From: Massilia sp. PDC64
Lineage (GTDB): Bacteria; Pseudomonadota; Gammaproteobacteria; Burkholderiales; Burkholderiaceae_D
Reading direction: 5' to 3'
Length of the DNA: 64,000 bases
NCBI RefSeq assembly: GCF_900101265.1
Contig: NZ_FMZS01000001.1
Coordinates: 186,001-250,000 of the forward strand
Under the pieces are notes generated by a model, which was not told the origin of the DNA, made no database searches, and was given only the letters and a program-made list of their open reading frames with translations. A program made the position numbers and the translations under genes. Positions 43,560-51,824 of the stretch are shown piece by piece; the stretch's first letter is position 1; the number at the start of each line of letters is the position of its first letter.

Positions 43560-43567
43560 ATTATAAT
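43560..43567. promoter_or_regulatory. bidirectional -10 element ATTATAAT between hrpA and argA
   Basis: This palindromic 8-mer contains TATAAT on the + strand (43562-43567) for argA and on the - strand (43565-43560) for hrpA. For argA, initiation 7 bases on would fall at about 43574, next to the ATG at 43575, implying a leaderless transcript. -35 boxes are poor in both directions. Confidence 0.5.
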
Positions 43568-43574
43568 GCGGCAA

Positions 43575-44888
43575 ATGGAAAACCCTACCCAATTCGTCCA
43601 GTGGCTGCGCTCCGTCGCGCCGTATATTCACGCATTCGGCGGCAAGACCTTTGTCGTCGCTTTCCCCGGTGAACTGGTGTCCGCCGGCGCCCTGCCCGTG
43701 CTGGCGCAGGACCTGTCGCTGCTGGTCGGACTCGGCATCCGCGTCGTGCTGGTGCACGGCTCGCGGCCGCAGGTGGCCGAACAGCTCGCGCTGCGTAACG
43801 TCGCGGGCCGCTTCCACAACGGCGTGCGCGTCACCGACAGCGCCGCGATGGAATGCGCGAAGGAAGCCGCCGGCGAACTGCGCCTGGACATCGAGGCCGC
43901 GTTCAGCCAGGGCTTGCCCAACACGCCGATGTCGAATGCGCACATCAGCATCGTCTCCGGCAACTTCGTCACCGCGCGCCCGCTGGGCGTGATCGACGGC
44001 GTCGACCACGAACTGACCGGCGTCACGCGCAAGGTGGCCGCCGCCAAGATCCAGCCCATCCTGGAGACCGAGGACAACATCGTCCTGCTGTCGCCGCTGG
44101 GCTTCTCGCCGACCGGCGAGGTGTTCAACCTGACGATGGAAGACGTGGCGGTATCCGCCGCGATCGCCCTGCATGCCGAAAAGCTCATCTTCATCACGGA
44201 AACGCCGCTGATGAAGGACGCCGGCGGCCACGACATCCGCGAACTGTCGTCGCACCAGGCCGAAGCCGTGCTGCAGGCGGGCTTCCTGCCGAACGACGCA
44301 TCGTTCTACCTGCAGCACGCGATCAAGGCCTGCAACAGCGGCGTCGACCGCGCCCACATCGTGCCCTTCTCGACGGACGGTTCCGCGCTGCTGGAACTGT
44401 TCACCCACGACGGCGTGGGCACGATGATCACGCACGAAAACCTGGAGAGCCTCCGTCAGGCCACAATTGAGGACGTCGGCGGAATTATCAAGCTCATCGA
44501 ACCGCTCGAAGCGGACGGCACCCTCGTGAAACGTCCGCGCGAGCTGATCGAACGCGAAATCGAACAGTTCTCCGTGATCGAGCACGACGGCGTCATCTTC
44601 GGCTGCGCCGCGCTGTACCCGTTCCCGGAATCGAAGATGGCGGAAATGGCCTGCCTGACGGTGAGCCCGGACGCCCAGACGCAGGGCGACGGCGAGCGCA
44701 TCCTGAAGCACATGGAAAACCGCGCCCGCGCGGCCGGCATGACGAAGCTGTTTGTGCTGACCACGCGCACGTCGCACTGGTTCAAGAAGCGCGGGTTCGT
44801 GCCGGCCACGGTGGACGACCTGCCCAAGGATCGCGCGCACATGTACAACTGGCAACGTCGGTCGCAGATCCTGATCAAGCAGCTCTGA
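43575..44888 (+). CDS. argA: amino-acid N-acetyltransferase (N-acetylglutamate synthase)
   Basis: A 437-residue enzyme, near E. coli ArgA length (443). The amino-acid kinase-like domain (1-280) has [24 protein letters not shown], and [15 protein letters not shown]; it binds feedback inhibitor arginine in homologues. The GNAT domain (about 290-437) has [23 protein letters not shown] and [19 protein letters not shown]. It catalyses the first step of arginine synthesis, acetyl-CoA plus glutamate. The start could also be ATG 43566 (three residues longer), but that lies within the TATAAT element, so 43575 is preferred. Confidence 0.92.
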   Translation: MENPTQFVQWLRSVAPYIHAFGGKTFVVAFPGELVSAGALPVLAQDLSLLVGLGIRVVLVHGSRPQVAEQLALRNVAGRFHNGVRVTDSAAMECAKEAAGELRLDIEAAFSQGLPNTPMSNAHISIVSGNFVTARPLGVIDGVDHELTGVTRKVAAAKIQPILETEDNIVLLSPLGFSPTGEVFNLTMEDVAVSAAIALHAEKLIFITETPLMKDAGGHDIRELSSHQAEAVLQAGFLPNDASFYLQHAIKACNSGVDRAHIVPFSTDGSALLELFTHDGVGTMITHENLESLRQATIEDVGGIIKLIEPLEADGTLVKRPRELIEREIEQFSVIEHDGVIFGCAALYPFPESKMAEMACLTVSPDAQTQGDGERILKHMENRARAAGMTKLFVLTTRTSHWFKKRGFVPATVDDLPKDRAHMYNWQRRSQILIKQL

Positions 44889-44913
44889 CGGCCGGGACGC
44901 GCCGCTTTATAAT
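44885..44913 (+). promoter_or_regulatory. promoter for yggX (CTGACG-N17-TATAAT)
   Basis: CTGACG (44885-44890) and a perfect TATAAT (44908-44913) with 17-bp spacing stand 33 bases before the yggX ATG. The -35 box overlaps the argA stop, so yggX can be made independently of argA. Confidence 0.65.
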
Positions 44914-44946
44914 CACGTTTTCCGATACCGAACCAGGAGCAAGAAC

Positions 44947-45219
44947 ATGGCCCGCACCGTCCATTGCATCAAACTGAACAAGGAAGCCGAAGGCCTGGCC
45001 TTCCCGCCGTACCCGGGCGAACTGGGCAAGCGCATCTATGAAAACGTGTCGAAAGAAGCCTGGGATGGCTGGCTCAAACACCAGACGATGCTGATCAACG
45101 AAAACCGCCTGAACATGGCCGACGCGCGCGCCCGCAAATACCTGGCCACGCAAATGGAACGCCATTTCTTCGGCGAAGGCGCCGACCAGGCTGCCGGCTA
45201 CGTACCGCCGAGCGCCTGA
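44947..45219 (+). CDS. yggX: Fe(2+)-trafficking/oxidative damage protection protein
   Basis: A 90-residue cytoplasmic protein identical in layout to Ygg[18 protein letters not shown] with the conserved Cys7, [41 protein letters not shown], and [17 protein letters not shown]. YggX protects Fe-S enzymes from oxidants and helps iron supply to clusters. AGGAGC lies before ATG. It has its own promoter and a terminator. Confidence 0.97.
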   Translation: MARTVHCIKLNKEAEGLAFPPYPGELGKRIYENVSKEAWDGWLKHQTMLINENRLNMADARARKYLATQMERHFFGEGADQAAGYVPPSA

Positions 45220-45227
45220 TCCAAATA

Positions 45228-45251
45228 AAAAGGGCAGCAAAAAGGGCAGCG
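45228..45251 (+). repeat. tandem AAAAAGGGCAGC pair
   Basis: The 12-base unit AAAAAGGGCAGC occurs twice in direct tandem just after yggX; the second copy forms the 5' arm of the terminator. The first may be a slippage product of terminator DNA. Confidence 0.7.
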
Positions 45252-45266
45252 AGGCTGCCCTTTTTT
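45244..45266. terminator. bidirectional intrinsic terminator after yggX
   Basis: GGGCAGC-GAG-GCTGCCC (45244-45260), flanked by A's on the left and T's on the right, works in both directions between yggX and the opposing lipoprotein gene. Confidence 0.92.
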
Positions 45267-45591
45267 ACATCTGCTTGCACTGGCGCAGTTCGCACCGCGC
45301 CATGAAGACTTTCCCACTCATTTTCCCGTCCTCGCACCGCATGCGATAAACCTCGACAGGCCCCGGCTGCGTAATGAGCCCGGCACCCTGTCCGCCCGTA
45401 CACCCCTGCTCCTTCGCCATCTTCTCGACGGTCGCCGACGACACGCCCGTACGGAACGGAATCGTTTCGACGGCCGGCGCCGCGTCGGCGGCGGGCGCCG
45501 CTGCCGGGGCCGGCGGCGGCATCTGCTTGTGGAACATGGAACAGCCGCCCAGCACCGCGACGGCCGCGCACACGAGCGCCAGGCGTTTCAT
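45265..45591 (-). CDS. small lipoprotein of unknown function
   Basis: A 108-residue lipoprotein with lipobox LGGC (MKRLALVCAAVAVLGGCSMF), an Ala/Pro-rich linker, and a C-terminal Cys-containing part VEKMAKEQGCTGGQGAGLITQPGPVEVYRMRCEDGKMSGKVFMARCELRQCKQM with four or five cysteines probably in disulfides. I recognise no family. It lies 2 bases after the rpiA start-side end, i.e. immediately downstream of rpiA on the same strand, so it may be cotranscribed with rpiA. Confidence 0.75.
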   Translation of the reverse strand: MKRLALVCAAVAVLGGCSMFHKQMPPPAPAAAPAADAAPAVETIPFRTGVSSATVEKMAKEQGCTGGQGAGLITQPGPVEVYRMRCEDGKMSGKVFMARCELRQCKQM

Positions 45592-45593
45592 GA

Positions 45594-46271
45594 TCAGAAC
45601 GTCAGCTTCTTGACGCCTTCGCCCGTGCCCAGCAGGCAGACGTCGGCGCCGCGGCGGGCGAACAGGCCGACGGCGATCACGCCGACGATCTGGTTGATTT
45701 CCGATTCCAGCGCCACCGGATCCGTGATGGACAGGCCGGCCACGTCCAGGATGTAGCCGCCGTTGTCGGTGACGAAGGCATCCGTGCTGCCCGGCTTCGT
45801 GCGCAGGCGCGGCTGGCCACCCAGCGCGGTCAGCTTGCGGCTGACGGCGTTCGCGGCCATCGGCACGACTTCGACCGGCAGCGGGAATTTACCCAGCGTC
45901 TCGACGAGCTTGGAGCCGTCGGCGATGCACACGAATTTACCGGACACGGACGCGACGATCTTTTCGCGCGTCAGCGCCGCGCCGCCGCCCTTGATCATGG
46001 CGCCGGTGGCGTTGATCTCGTCGGCGCCGTCGACGTAGACGGAGATCGATTCGACGTCGTTCAGGTCGAACACCTCGATGCCGTGGCCGCGCAGGCGCGT
46101 CGCCGTCGCTTCCGAAGACGCCACGGCGCCCTTGATGCGCGACTTGATCTTGCCGAGTTCGTCGATGAAGAAGTTGGCGGTGGAGCCGGTGCCGACGCCG
46201 ATGATTTCGCCGTCGACCACGTAATCGATGGCGGCGCGCGCCACTGCCTGCTTGAGTTCGTCCTGAGTCAT
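45594..46271 (-). CDS. rpiA: ribose-5-phosphate isomerase A
   Basis: A 225-residue enzyme with RpiA motifs [64 protein letters not shown] and FVCIADGSK. It converts ribose-5-P and ribulose-5-P in the non-oxidative pentose phosphate branch. The start MTQDELKQ at 46271 matches the usual N-terminus; ATG at 46304 ([14 protein letters not shown]) is an in-frame alternative, and neither has a ribosome-binding site on this strand. It diverges from the hydrolase-TPR gene. Confidence 0.93.
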   Translation of the reverse strand: MTQDELKQAVARAAIDYVVDGEIIGVGTGSTANFFIDELGKIKSRIKGAVASSEATATRLRGHGIEVFDLNDVESISVYVDGADEINATGAMIKGGGAALTREKIVASVSGKFVCIADGSKLVETLGKFPLPVEVVPMAANAVSRKLTALGGQPRLRTKPGSTDAFVTDNGGYILDVAGLSITDPVALESEINQIVGVIAVGLFARRGADVCLLGTGEGVKKLTF

Positions 46272-46386
46272 GATGTTGGAAGGAGGTGAAGAAGAATCCG
46301 ACATTTTAGCGGATTCGCATGTCGCACCGAAAATCATGCCAGTTCAGCATATAATCTTGCAACCAAAGAAACACCAGCGACGACCT

Positions 46387-47901
46387 ATGCTCCGGATCCT
46401 GCCCACACTGCTGCTCGCCTTTGTCCTCGCGCACACCGCGACGGCCGCCGACTTCACGCCGTCCGCCCCGCCCGGCCCGTACCGCGTCGGCCTCCACGTC
46501 CGCCAGCAGTACGACCGGGCGCGCGTCTACCAGCATCCGCGCAATCCCGTCACGGCGCAGGCGACGAACGGCGACCGTTCGCGTCCGCTGCAGACGCTCG
46601 TCTGGTATCCGGCCATCGGCACGGGCGGCGCGCTGACCTACCGCGACTACGTGACGACCGTGGCGACGGAAGAGGAATTCAGCCGCATGCCCGACCAGGT
46701 GCGCCGCGCCACCGACGCGCTCGTCGAGACGCGGCCTCCGCAGGTTCAGCGCGACGTGGCGAGCCCCATGCGCGCGCTGCGCGACGCGCCCGAGCGTCCG
46801 GGTAAATTCCCCGTCGTGATCTACGCGCCGAGCCACAGCGCCTACGCCATCGAGAACGCGGACCTGTGCGAGTATTTGGCGAGCCACGGCTACATCGTGA
46901 TCGCGACGCCGTCGCTGGGCCCGCGCTCGCACGCAATGACGGCGGACCTGGAAGGCGCGGAAGCGCAGGCCGACGACATCGGCTTCCTCGTCGGCTACGC
47001 CCACACGCTGGCGCAGGCGGACACGAGCCGCATCGCCGTCGTCGGCCACAGCTGGGGCAGCCTCGCGAGCGTGCTGGCTGCCGCCCGCGACGACCGCATC
47101 CGCGCCCTCGTCACGCTGGACGGCTCGCTGCGCTATGCCTATGACTACGTGAACGGCGGCCCGCGCGCCGCAAAATACGTCACGCCGGAACGCCTGGGCA
47201 TCCCGCTGCTGTACATGACGCGCCTGCAGGACGAAGGCGCCATCGGCTCCGAACTGCTGGCGCGCATGCGTTATGCCGACGTCTACCTCGCCACGCTGGA
47301 CGCCGCGAGCCACATGGACTTTTCGTCGTGGTCGCTGCGCATGGCGCCGGACGCCGCCTTCGGCAAGCGCACGCGCGCGCAATCGGCCCAGGCCTACGGC
47401 GCGATGGCGCGCATGGTGGAGCGCTTCCTCGACGCCCGCCTGAAGAACGACGCACCCGCGCGCCGCCAGCTGGACGACGCCCTCGCCGCGAACCGCCCGC
47501 CGGCCGGCTTCGTGTCGTTCGCGGTGCACCGCGCCACCGGCGCGCCGCCCACGCTGGACACGTTCCTCGAGCAACTGGGCCAGCAGGGTTTCGAGCACAT
47601 CGCCGCCATCTACGACCGCCTGCACGCGCAGAACCCCGACCTCGCCCTCGACCCGCTGCAAGCCCACGACTGGGGCATGAAACTGCTGCGCGAACGGCGC
47701 CCCGCCGACGCGCTGCAGGTGTTCCGGCTGGGCGTGAAGCTGTATCCGGAACGCTTCGACTTCCTCTACGACGGCCTCGGCCAGGCGTACGAGGCGGCCG
47801 GCGAGCGCGACGCGGCCATCGCGAATTACCGGCAGGCGCTGGCGCTGGAGCCGGAGCAGGCGCATGCGCGCGAACGGCTGGGGGCGCTGGGCGCGCAGTG
47901 A
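46387..47901 (+). CDS. exported alpha/beta hydrolase fused to TPR repeats
   Basis: A 504-residue protein. It has a signal peptide (MLRILPTLLLAFVLAHTATA) and an alpha/beta-hydrolase domain of about 30-350: YAPSHSAYAIENADLCEYLASHGYIV (oxyanion part), GHSWG with Ser222, ASHMDF with a likely catalytic His. Residues from about 420 form tetratricopeptide repeats (DWGMKLLRERRPADALQVFRLGVKLYPERFDFLYDGLGQAYEAAGERDAAIANYRQALALEPE). It resembles dienelactone- or platelet-activating-factor acetylhydrolase-type enzymes. Fusion to a C-terminal TPR is unusual and suggests protein-protein contacts. TATAAT at 46350-46355 may be its -10 box. Substrate is unknown. Confidence 0.78.
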   Translation: MLRILPTLLLAFVLAHTATAADFTPSAPPGPYRVGLHVRQQYDRARVYQHPRNPVTAQATNGDRSRPLQTLVWYPAIGTGGALTYRDYVTTVATEEEFSRMPDQVRRATDALVETRPPQVQRDVASPMRALRDAPERPGKFPVVIYAPSHSAYAIENADLCEYLASHGYIVIATPSLGPRSHAMTADLEGAEAQADDIGFLVGYAHTLAQADTSRIAVVGHSWGSLASVLAAARDDRIRALVTLDGSLRYAYDYVNGGPRAAKYVTPERLGIPLLYMTRLQDEGAIGSELLARMRYADVYLATLDAASHMDFSSWSLRMAPDAAFGKRTRAQSAQAYGAMARMVERFLDARLKNDAPARRQLDDALAANRPPAGFVSFAVHRATGAPPTLDTFLEQLGQQGFEHIAAIYDRLHAQNPDLALDPLQAHDWGMKLLRERRPADALQVFRLGVKLYPERFDFLYDGLGQAYEAAGERDAAIANYRQALALEPEQAHARERLGALGAQ

Positions 47902-47939
47902 TCCGCAGTGATCATGACTCGATGAGATCGGAGACGGAC

Positions 47940-48305
47940 ATGAAACGTGTGACTGGCATCGGCGGCATCTTTTTTCAAGCAAAAGACCCGGCCGCCCTGG
48001 GCGCCTGGTACAAGCGCCACCTGGGCATCGCCGTGCAACCGTGGGGCGGCGCCGCGTTCGACTGGAACGATCCGTCGGGTACGACCGCGTGGTCCGTATT
48101 CCCCGCCGACAGCAACCAGTTCGCGCCGAGCCGGGCACCGTTCATGATCAACTACCGGGTCGACAATCTTGCCGCCCTGCTGCAGGCCTTGCGCGACGAA
48201 GGCTGCAACGTGCTGGACAGGACAGACGACGGCGAGTACGGCAAGTTCGGCTGGGTCATCGACCCGGAAGGCAACAAGGTCGAGCTGTGGGAACCGCCGG
48301 CCTGA
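47940..48305 (+). CDS. VOC family (glyoxalase-like) protein
   Basis: A 121-residue single VOC module: VTGIGGIFFQAKDPAALGAWYKRHLGI at the start, INYRVDNLAALLQALRDEGC in the middle and GKFGWVIDPEGNKVELWEPP at the end, with the usual Glu metal ligand in VELWEP. It is a cytoplasmic metalloenzyme or binding protein of unknown substrate. GGAG is 6 bases before the ATG. The gene for gamma carbonic anhydrase follows by 25 bases. Confidence 0.88.
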   Translation: MKRVTGIGGIFFQAKDPAALGAWYKRHLGIAVQPWGGAAFDWNDPSGTTAWSVFPADSNQFAPSRAPFMINYRVDNLAALLQALRDEGCNVLDRTDDGEYGKFGWVIDPEGNKVELWEPPA

Positions 48306-48330
48306 TCATCCATTTTCATCAGCAGCTCAC

Positions 48331-48858
48331 ATGCCCCTCTCCAACTACCTCGACGCCGTCCCCCACCTTGCCGAGCGCGTGTACGTGCACGACTCGGCGC
48401 AGGTCATCGGCAGTGTCCGCCTCGGCGCGGACAGCTCGATCTGGTGCAATGCCGTCCTGCGCGGCGACGTCAACGACATCGTCATCGGCCGCTGCACCAA
48501 CATCCAGGACCTGACGATGGGTCACGTCTCGCACAAGACGCCCGCGAAGCCGAACGGCTCGCCGCTCGTCATCGGCGATTACGTCACCGTCGGCCACGCC
48601 GTCATCCTGCACGGCAGCCGCATCGGGAACGAATGCCTCATCGGCATGGGCACCATCGTGATGGACGACGTGGTCGTCGAGGACCGCGTCATGGTCGGCG
48701 CCGGCAGCCTCGTCCCGCCGGGCAAGACGCTGGAAAGCGGTTTCCTGTACGTGGGCCGGCCCGTCGTGAAGGTGCGGGCGCTGACCGAAGCCGAGATCGC
48801 TTACCTGCGCTACTCGGCGGAGCACTACGTGCGGATAAAAAACAATTACATGGCATAG
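48331..48858 (+). CDS. gamma carbonic anhydrase family protein (YrdA-like)
   Basis: A 175-residue left-handed beta-helix protein: repeated hexapeptides (VIGSVRLGADSSIW, IVIGRCTNIQDLT, LVIGDYVTVGHAVILHGSRIGNECLIGMGTIVMDDVVVEDRVMVGAGSLVPPGK). His residues in MGHVSHK and VGHAVILHG are zinc-ligand positions. It is homologous to E. coli YrdA and Cam, though many relatives lack measured anhydrase activity. It is a cytoplasmic trimer. The last 13 bases overlap the end of the opposing MFS gene. Confidence 0.9.
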   Translation: MPLSNYLDAVPHLAERVYVHDSAQVIGSVRLGADSSIWCNAVLRGDVNDIVIGRCTNIQDLTMGHVSHKTPAKPNGSPLVIGDYVTVGHAVILHGSRIGNECLIGMGTIVMDDVVVEDRVMVGAGSLVPPGKTLESGFLYVGRPVVKVRALTEAEIAYLRYSAEHYVRIKNNYMA

Positions 48859-50063
48859 CGCCGCGTCGCGGCCCAGAACGCGAGCGCCAGTGCGCTGACA
48901 CAAGCGCCGAGGACGCACACGCCGTCCCATCCCGCGGCCGCGTACACGGCCGTCGCCGCCATCGCACCCAGGCCGCTGCCGACGGCATAGAACAGCATGT
49001 AACCGGCGACGAGCCGGCTGTGCGCGCCGGACGATGCCCGGAAGATCATGCCCTGGTTTGTCACGTGGATGGCCTGCCCGCCGAGGTCGAGGAGCACGAT
49101 GCCTACAACCAGTGCCCACAGCGACACATCCATGCACGCGAGCGGCAGCCAGGCGGCCACCAGCACGAGCAACGCAACCGCGCTGGCAAGGTCGGCGCGG
49201 CCGCGGTCGACCAGCGTGCCGGCCCACGTCGCGGCCAGGGCACCGGCGGCGCCCGCCAGCCCGAATGCCCCGATGGCCGTGTGCGACAGGCCGTAGGGCG
49301 GCGCGCTTAACGGCAGGACGAGCGCGCTCCAGAAAATGTTCAATGCCGCGAACATCAGCAACGCGAGTCCGCCCCGGACCTGCAGCACGCGGTCGCGCCG
49401 CAGCAAGGTGAACATGGAGGCGATCAGGCTGCCATACGGGATGCGCCCACCGCCGGATGCCTGGCGGGGCAACCGCCGCCACAGCAGCAACGTCAGCGCC
49501 AGCATCGCGCCGGCGGAACAGAAATACACGCTGCGCCAGCCGGCCACGTCGCTGACACCGCCCGCGAGCACGCGTGCCAGCAGCAGGCCGATGAAGACGC
49601 CGCTCTGGGCCGCCCCCACGACACGTCCCCGCTCGTGGTCGGCCGCGGCGCCGGCGGCGTAGGCGATCAGGCCCTGCGTCATCGCCGTCCCCAGCAATCC
49701 GATCAGCACCATGGCGCCCAGCAACATGGGCATCGACGCCGCAAGACCGGCCGTCACCAGCGCTGCCGCGAGGAGGAGCGCCTGCGCCACCATCAGGCGC
49801 CGGCGCTCGAGCAGGTCGCCGAGCGGCACGACCAGCAGCAAGGCCAGCGCGCAACCGGCCTGGGTAGCGGTCACGACGCCGCCCACCGCGCCTGCCGGAA
49901 TCGAAAACGCGCGCGCGAGCGCATCGAGCAGCGGCTGCGCATAGTAGACGTTGGCGACGCTGGCGCCGGCGGCCGCCGCAAACAGCAGGGTCGTGCCGTG
50001 CGGCAGGGACGGGGGAGCATCCGGTCGTACGGACGGGCGGGCAATGGCAGTTTCGGTGGTCAT
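48846..50063 (-). CDS. MFS transporter (drug/metabolite efflux)
   Basis: A 405-residue, 12-helix MFS protein: LFAAAAGASVANVYYAQPLLDALARAF opens it, motif A is LVVPLGDLLERRRLMV, and the C-terminal half has GMIFRASSGAHSRLVAGYMLFYAVGSGLGAM. It resembles exporters of the YnfM/NepI-like group. It diverges from an HxlR regulator gene with a palindrome in the gap, so it is probably an inducible efflux pump under that regulator. Substrate is unknown. Confidence 0.88.
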   Translation of the reverse strand: MTTETAIARPSVRPDAPPSLPHGTTLLFAAAAGASVANVYYAQPLLDALARAFSIPAGAVGGVVTATQAGCALALLLVVPLGDLLERRRLMVAQALLLAAALVTAGLAASMPMLLGAMVLIGLLGTAMTQGLIAYAAGAAADHERGRVVGAAQSGVFIGLLLARVLAGGVSDVAGWRSVYFCSAGAMLALTLLLWRRLPRQASGGGRIPYGSLIASMFTLLRRDRVLQVRGGLALLMFAALNIFWSALVLPLSAPPYGLSHTAIGAFGLAGAAGALAATWAGTLVDRGRADLASAVALLVLVAAWLPLACMDVSLWALVVGIVLLDLGGQAIHVTNQGMIFRASSGAHSRLVAGYMLFYAVGSGLGAMAATAVYAAAGWDGVCVLGACVSALALAFWAATRRYAM

Positions 50064-50079
50064 GGCATCCTCTCACTTG

Positions 50080-50094
50080 GTTTCAAATTGAAAC
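50080..50094. promoter_or_regulatory. HxlR operator palindrome GTTTCAAATTGAAAC
   Basis: Seven-base arms around a central A are exactly complementary. It is 16 bases from the MFS start codon and 40 from the HxlR start codon. A palindrome of this size in the shared gap is a strong candidate for the HxlR site. Confidence 0.65.
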
Positions 50095-50115
50095 TATTTG
50101 GAGCGTACGCCAATC

Positions 50116-50132
50116 GGTTTTAAAATGCAACC
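50116..50132. promoter_or_regulatory. second, imperfect palindrome and -10 next to the HxlR start
   Basis: GGTTTTAAAATGCAACC shows degenerate symmetry with GGTT/AACC ends like the stronger site. TAAAAT (50121-50126) inside it could be the -10 of the HxlR gene, whose ATG at 50135 has no ribosome-binding site, so the mRNA may be leaderless and self-repressed. Confidence 0.4.
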
Positions 50133-50134
50133 AT

Positions 50135-50572
50135 ATGACTCCGATCCCATCCGATCCCTGCCCCGTGGCCCGCTCCGCCGGACTCATCGGCGACCGCTGG
50201 GCGCTGCTCATCGTGCGCGACGCGTTCGATGGCGTGCGCCGCTTCAGCGATTTCCAGCGCCGTCTCGGCGTCGCACGCAATATCCTGTCCGACAGGCTGC
50301 GCCGGCTCGTCGACGCCGGTATCCTCACGCTCCAACCCGGCAGCCATGGGGGTGCCCATCAGGAATACGTGCTCACCGAGCAGGGAAAAAGCCTGTTCCC
50401 GGTCGTGGTGGCGCTGCGCCAGTGGGGCGAGCGCTACCTGTTCGGACCGCATGAGCCGCATTCCGAACTGGTCGAGAAAACGACGGGCGCACCGGTGCCC
50501 TTCATGGCACCGCTCGGGCACGACGGCGGCGCGCTGTCGCCCGACGATACCGAGGTCCGCAAACTGGCGTGA
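50135..50572 (+). CDS. HxlR family transcriptional regulator
   Basis: A 145-residue winged-helix protein with the HxlR signature CPVARSAGLIGDRWALLIVRDAFDGVRRFSDFQRRLGVARNILSDRLRRLVDAGIL (residues 9-64) and the wing YVLTEQGKSLFPVVVALRQWG. The Cys9 at the domain start is the redox- or aldehyde-sensing position known from some family members. It is divergent from the MFS pump, which it probably represses. Confidence 0.92.
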   Translation: MTPIPSDPCPVARSAGLIGDRWALLIVRDAFDGVRRFSDFQRRLGVARNILSDRLRRLVDAGILTLQPGSHGGAHQEYVLTEQGKSLFPVVVALRQWGERYLFGPHEPHSELVEKTTGAPVPFMAPLGHDGGALSPDDTEVRKLA

Positions 50573-50628
50573 CCCGGGCGTGCCGCGGGTCAACCGTGCG
50601 CCCGCCGCCTCGTCCGCCCTGTAGCGTT

Positions 50629-51633
50629 ATGCACATGAACGCACGCTACCGACCGATCACGCGCCTGGGCCTCGGCGGCACCGGGCTGGGCGACATGTAC
50701 CACGCGACGAGCGACGCGGCCGCCCATGCGACCGTCGATGCCGCCTGGGATGCGGGCATCCGCTACTTCGACACGGCCCCGCACTACGGCGCCGGCCTGT
50801 CCGAACACCGCTTCGGCCAGGCCCTGCGCCGGCGGCCGCGCGCCGAGTACACGCTGTCGACCAAGGTCGGGCGCCTGCTCGTGCCGCATCATCCGGGCGA
50901 GATCCAGGCGCCGTTCGTGGGCGCGCTGCCGTTCAGGCGCGTGCTCGACTACACGGCCGACGGCGTGCGCCGCGCCGTCGAGGACAGCCTGCAGCGGCTG
51001 GCGCTGGGCCACGTCGACATCGTCTACGTGCACGATTTGTCGCCCGACCTGCTCGGCGACCAGTTCGAGCACCATTACCGCATCGCGGCCGGACCCGGCG
51101 GCGCGTTCGAGGGCATGATGAAACTGCGCGACGAAGGCACGATCAAGGCCTGGGGCCTCGGGGTTAACACGGTCGAGCCGTGCCTGCGCGCGCTGCGCCA
51201 GTCCGATCCGGACGTCTTCCTGCTGGCCGGCCGCTACACGCTGATGGAGACGACGCCGCTTGCCGAGTTGTTTCCGTTGTGCGCCGAACGGGGCGCGCAC
51301 GTGGTGCTGGGCGGACCGTTCAACTCCGGTTTCCTCGCGGGCGGCGAGCACTACGATTACCGGCCGGCCACCGCGGACCAGCACGCCCACCGCACACGCC
51401 TGCGCGAGGTCGCCGCACGGCACGGCGTCGACCTGGCCGCGGCCGCACTGCAATTCGGCCTGGCGCATCCGGTCGTCGCCGCGACGATTCCCGGCGCCAG
51501 CAGTCCGGAACACCTGCGGCGCAATGCGACGCTGATGCACGTCGAGATTCCGGCCGCATTCTGGGAAGCGCTGCGGGCCGAAGGACTGGTGCCGCCGGAG
51601 GCGCCGCTACCGGCGCGCAAACCGGCGCCTTGA
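50629..51633 (+). CDS. aldo/keto reductase (D-threo-aldose dehydrogenase/pyridoxal dehydrogenase type)
   Basis: A 334-residue (beta/alpha)8 NAD(P)-dependent enzyme. The catalytic tetrad is visible: Asp and Tyr in YFDTAPHYGAGLSEHRFG, Lys in LSTKVGRLL, His in DIVYVHDL. The loop pattern LGLGGTGLGDMYHATSD and the C-terminal ATIPGASSPEHLRRNATLMH are those of the L-fucose/D-threo-aldose and pyridoxal 4-dehydrogenase group. It is cytosolic. ATG at 50629 or 50635 may start. Its substrate is not resolvable. Confidence 0.87.
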   Translation: MHMNARYRPITRLGLGGTGLGDMYHATSDAAAHATVDAAWDAGIRYFDTAPHYGAGLSEHRFGQALRRRPRAEYTLSTKVGRLLVPHHPGEIQAPFVGALPFRRVLDYTADGVRRAVEDSLQRLALGHVDIVYVHDLSPDLLGDQFEHHYRIAAGPGGAFEGMMKLRDEGTIKAWGLGVNTVEPCLRALRQSDPDVFLLAGRYTLMETTPLAELFPLCAERGAHVVLGGPFNSGFLAGGEHYDYRPATADQHAHRTRLREVAARHGVDLAAAALQFGLAHPVVAATIPGASSPEHLRRNATLMHVEIPAAFWEALRAEGLVPPEAPLPARKPAP

Positions 51634-51824
51634 ACCGGAACGTCATATTCGGCAAATATGATAGTCATCATCATAACGGAACACGTGGAAAACACCAGCA
51701 ACCCGCCCAACGCGCCGCCACGGAGACTGCGAATTCTGTAAATTCGATAAAAAAATCGATTCAATATTTAATACGATATGCGAATCGGTCGCTCTGTTGT
51801 CATGAGATCACTTATCAGGCAACT

